Shown piece by piece: positions 61,696 to 64,000 of a stretch of DNA of 64,000 nt. The stretch's first letter is position 1. The number at the start of each line of letters is the position of its first letter. Source of the DNA: Cavia porcellus (taxonomy: Eukaryota; Chordata; Mammalia; Rodentia; Caviidae); assembly GCF_034190915.1 (NCBI RefSeq), contig NW_026947545.1, positions 3,410,001 through 3,474,000 on the forward strand. The letters are read 5' to 3'. The position numbers were made by a program, and so were the translations under genes. The notes beneath the pieces were generated by a model that made no database searches, had not been told where the DNA came from, and was given only the letters and a program-made list of their open reading frames with translations.

Positions 61696-63770
61696 GAAAA
61701 ACATCGCGGGGTGGTGCGCATTGTATGGGTGTGTGTTACATTACATTCACTAGTAGGAGTGAGAAAAACATCACGGGGTGGTGCACATTGTATGGGTGTG
61801 TGTTACATTACATTCAATAGTAGCAGTGAGAAAAACATCACGGGGTGGTGCGCATTGTATGGGTGTGTGTTACATTACATTCACTAGTAGGAGTGAGAAA
61901 AACGTCATGGGGTGGTGCGCATTGTATGGGTGTGTGTTACATTACATTCACTAGTAGGAGTGAGAAAAACATCACGGGGTGGTGCTCATTGTATGGGTGT
62001 GTGTTACATTACATTCACTAATAGGAGTGAGAAAAACATCACGGGGTGGTGCGCATTGTATGGGTGTGTGTTACATTACATTCACTAGTAGGAGTGAGGA
62101 AAACATCACGGGGTGGTGCGCATTGTATGGGTGTGTGTTACATTACCTTCACTAGTAGGAGTGAGAAAAACATCACGGGGTGGTGGGCATTGTATGGGTG
62201 TGTGTTACATTACATTCACTAGTAGCAGTGAGAAAAACATCAGGGGTGGTGCGCATTGTATGGGTGTGTGTTACATTACATTCACTAGTAACAGTTATAA
62301 AAACAGCACGTGGTGGTGTGCATTGTATGGGTGTGTGTTACATTAGATTCACTAGTAGGAGTGAGAAAAACATCACGGGGTGGTGCGCATTGTATGGGTG
62401 TGTGTTACATTACATTCACTAGTAGGAGTGAGAAAAACATCATGGTGTGGTGTGCATTGTATGGGTGTGTGTTACATTACATTCACTAGTAACAGTTATA
62501 AAAACATCACGGGGTGGTGCGCATTGTATGGGTGTGTGTTACATTACATTCACTAGTAGGAGTGAGAAAAACATCACGGTGTGGTGCGCATTGTATGGGT
62601 GTGTGTTACATTACATTCACTAGTAGGAGTGAGAAAAACATCATGGGGTGGTGTGCATTGTATGGGTGTGTGTTACATTACATTCACTAGTAACAGTTAT
62701 AAAAACAGCACGTGGTGGTGTGCATTGTATGGGTGTGTGTTACATTAGATTCACTAGTAGGAGTGAGAAAAACATCACGGGGTGGTGCGCATTGTATGGG
62801 TGTGTATTACATTACATTCACTAGTAGGAGTGAGAAAAACATCGCGGGGTGGTGCGCATTGTATGGGTGTGTGTTACATTACATTCACTAGTAGGAGTGC
62901 GAAAAACATCACGGGGTGGTGCGCATTGTATGGGTGTGTGTTACATTACATTCACTAGTAGGAGTGAGAAAAACATCATGGGGTGGTGTGCATTGTATGG
63001 GTGTGTGTTACATTACATTCACTAGTAACAGTTATAAAAACATCACGGGGTGGTGCGCATTGTATGGGTGTGTGTTACATTACATTCACTAGTAGGAGTG
63101 AGAAAAACATCACGGTGTGGTGCGCATTGTATGGGTGTGTGTTACATTACATTCACTAGTAGGAGTGAGAAAAACATCATGGGGTGGTGTGCATTGTATG
63201 GGTGTGTGTTACATTACATTCACTAGTAACAGTTATAAAAACAGCACGTGGTGGTGTGCATTGTATTGGTGTGTGTTACATTAGATTCACTAGTAGGAGT
63301 GAGAAAAACATCAGGGGTGGTGCGCATTGTATGGGTGTGTATTACATTACATTCACTAGTAGGAGTGAGAAAAACATCGCGGGGTGGTGCGCATTGTATT
63401 GGTGTGTGTTACATTACATTCACTAATAGGAGTGAGAAAAACATCACGGGGTGGTGCGCATTGTATGGGTGTGTGTTACATTACATTCACTAGTAGGAGT
63501 GAGTAAAACATCACGGCGTGGTGCGCATTATGTGGGTGTGTGTTACATTACATTCACTAGTAGGAGTGAGAAAAACATCACGGGGTGGTGCACATTGTAT
63601 GGATGTGTGTTACATTAGATTCACTAGTAGGAGTGAGAAAAACATCACGGGGTGGTGCGCATTGTATGGGTGTGTGTTACATTAGATTCACTAGTAGGAG
63701 TGAGAAAAACATCGGGGGGTGGTGCACATTGTATGGTTGTGTGTTTCATTACATTCACTAGTAGGAGTGA
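61696..63770 (+). repeat. 31-unit A run with in-register 201-bp amplification
   Basis: This 2,075-bp run is the second longest A-only stretch. Five divergent cagttat A units start their variant at 62288, 62489, 62690, 63025 and 63226. The spacings are 201, 201, 335 and 201 bp, exact multiples of 67. Neighbouring variants (cacggtgtgg, catggggtggtgtgc, ttagattc, gtgtgtatt) travel with them, so a block of three to five A units was copied repeatedly. No gene is visible. Confidence 0.88.
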
Positions 63771-64000
63771 GAAAAACATCAAGGGGTGGTGTGAATCGAA
63801 TGGTCTGAATTAGGATAGGCAGTGAGCGGCAATGTAGGAGGGAGAAAAGCACCGCAGGGTGGTCAGCATGGGGAGGTCAGGGAACATGCAGTGGCAATGT
63901 AGGATAGGTTTCTGAAAAACATCGCGGGGTGGTGCGCATTGTATATGTGTGTGTTACATTAGATTCACTAGTAGCAGTGAGAGAAACATCACGGGGTGGT
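63771..64000 (+). repeat. e-family B-C and partial A run at the window end
   Basis: B (63771-63843) and C (63844-63913) with gaatcgaatgg and accgcaggg are followed by one full and one partial A unit. The sequence repeats 54740 onward at an offset of 9,031 bp, so another copy of the 54.7-kb material probably continues past the window. Confidence 0.88.

Larger units (their letters stand above)
1..64000 (+). repeat. Continuous higher-order satellite array (A, B and C monomers)
   Basis: Every base can be assigned to one of three head-to-tail monomers: A (67 bp, about 690 copies), B (73 bp) and C (70 bp), the last two always paired as a 143-bp B-C module (123 complete pairs). All units read in the same direction; I saw no inverted unit, transposon insertion or unique sequence. 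A-run lengths between B-C modules vary: 1, 2, 3, 4, 5, 6, 7, 9, 10, 14, 16, 17, 18, 21, 31 and 32. No stretch looks like a gene. Open frames are short, repeat with the monomer period, and mostly end at the same stop inside the A monomer. The layered organisation resembles eukaryotic satellite DNA. The family is not one I recognise, so neither species nor chromosomal location can be named. Confidence 0.97.

Noticed and set aside
1..64000. CRISPR array (short repeats with regular spacing)
   Set aside because: The units are contiguous and near-identical over their full length, so there are no unique spacers. There are no cas genes, and the 143-bp B-C modules interrupt the pattern.

Overview
The whole 64-kb window is one uninterrupted head-to-tail satellite array. 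I see no gene, RNA gene, transposon, CRISPR or single-copy sequence in it. Every unit is in the same orientation, and the array runs off both ends of the window. A multi-layered tandem array with many variants at CpG sites points to a eukaryotic nuclear chromosome, plausibly heterochromatin (centromeric, subtelomeric or sex-linked), probably in a cytosine-methylating lineage such as a vertebrate or plant. The sequence alone does not give the taxon.

Three monomers build the array. A (67 bp) is about 72% of the window, roughly 690 copies. B (73 bp) and C (70 bp) always occur once each as an adjacent B-C pair of 143 bp; I count 123 complete pairs plus one partial C at position 1. All three begin with the same 20-bp box, gaaaaRcaYcRcggggtggt. 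After the box A is unrelated to the others, while B and C share a downstream segment ending in gcaatgtaggat. The array is therefore A(n)-B-C-A(n)-B-C..., with n ranging from 1 to 32.

Above this lies higher-order structure. B-C pairs fall into recognisable variant families (called a, b, c, d, e, g and j here) that recur in a set order with set A-counts between them. The clearest super-unit is about 3.3-3.6 kb: a-2A-BC-6A-BC-2A-b-(16-18)A-e-3A-c-4A-d-1A-g. It appears complete or nearly so at 13906-17183, 23038-26456, 43173-46384 and 56107-59660.

Layout by region: 66-2119 holds short mixed modules. 2120-9569 holds three tandem copies of a ~2.6-kb block, the third with a 410-bp loss. 9570-10878 is a block duplicated 4,336 bp downstream. 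10879-13017 is a run of 32 A units with no B-C. 13906-17183 is super-unit copy 1 and 17184-20309 is mixed. 20310-26456 includes super-unit copy 2. 26457-39221 is a recent 6.38-kb tandem duplication, each copy made of a 2.98-kb and a 3.40-kb half. 40231-46384 largely repeats 20310-26246 at a distance of ~19.9 kb. 46385-50991 is the most degenerate stretch. 50992-53600 has local duplications. 53601-59660 includes another super-unit copy. 59661-63770 contains runs of 21 and 31 A units with recent 201-bp amplification. 63771-64000 begins a repeat of the sequence at 54740.

The short open frames (up to ~112 codons) are by-products of the 67-bp period and are not annotated as genes. Coordinates come from reading monomer boundaries by eye; a self-alignment would refine copy counts and breakpoints.
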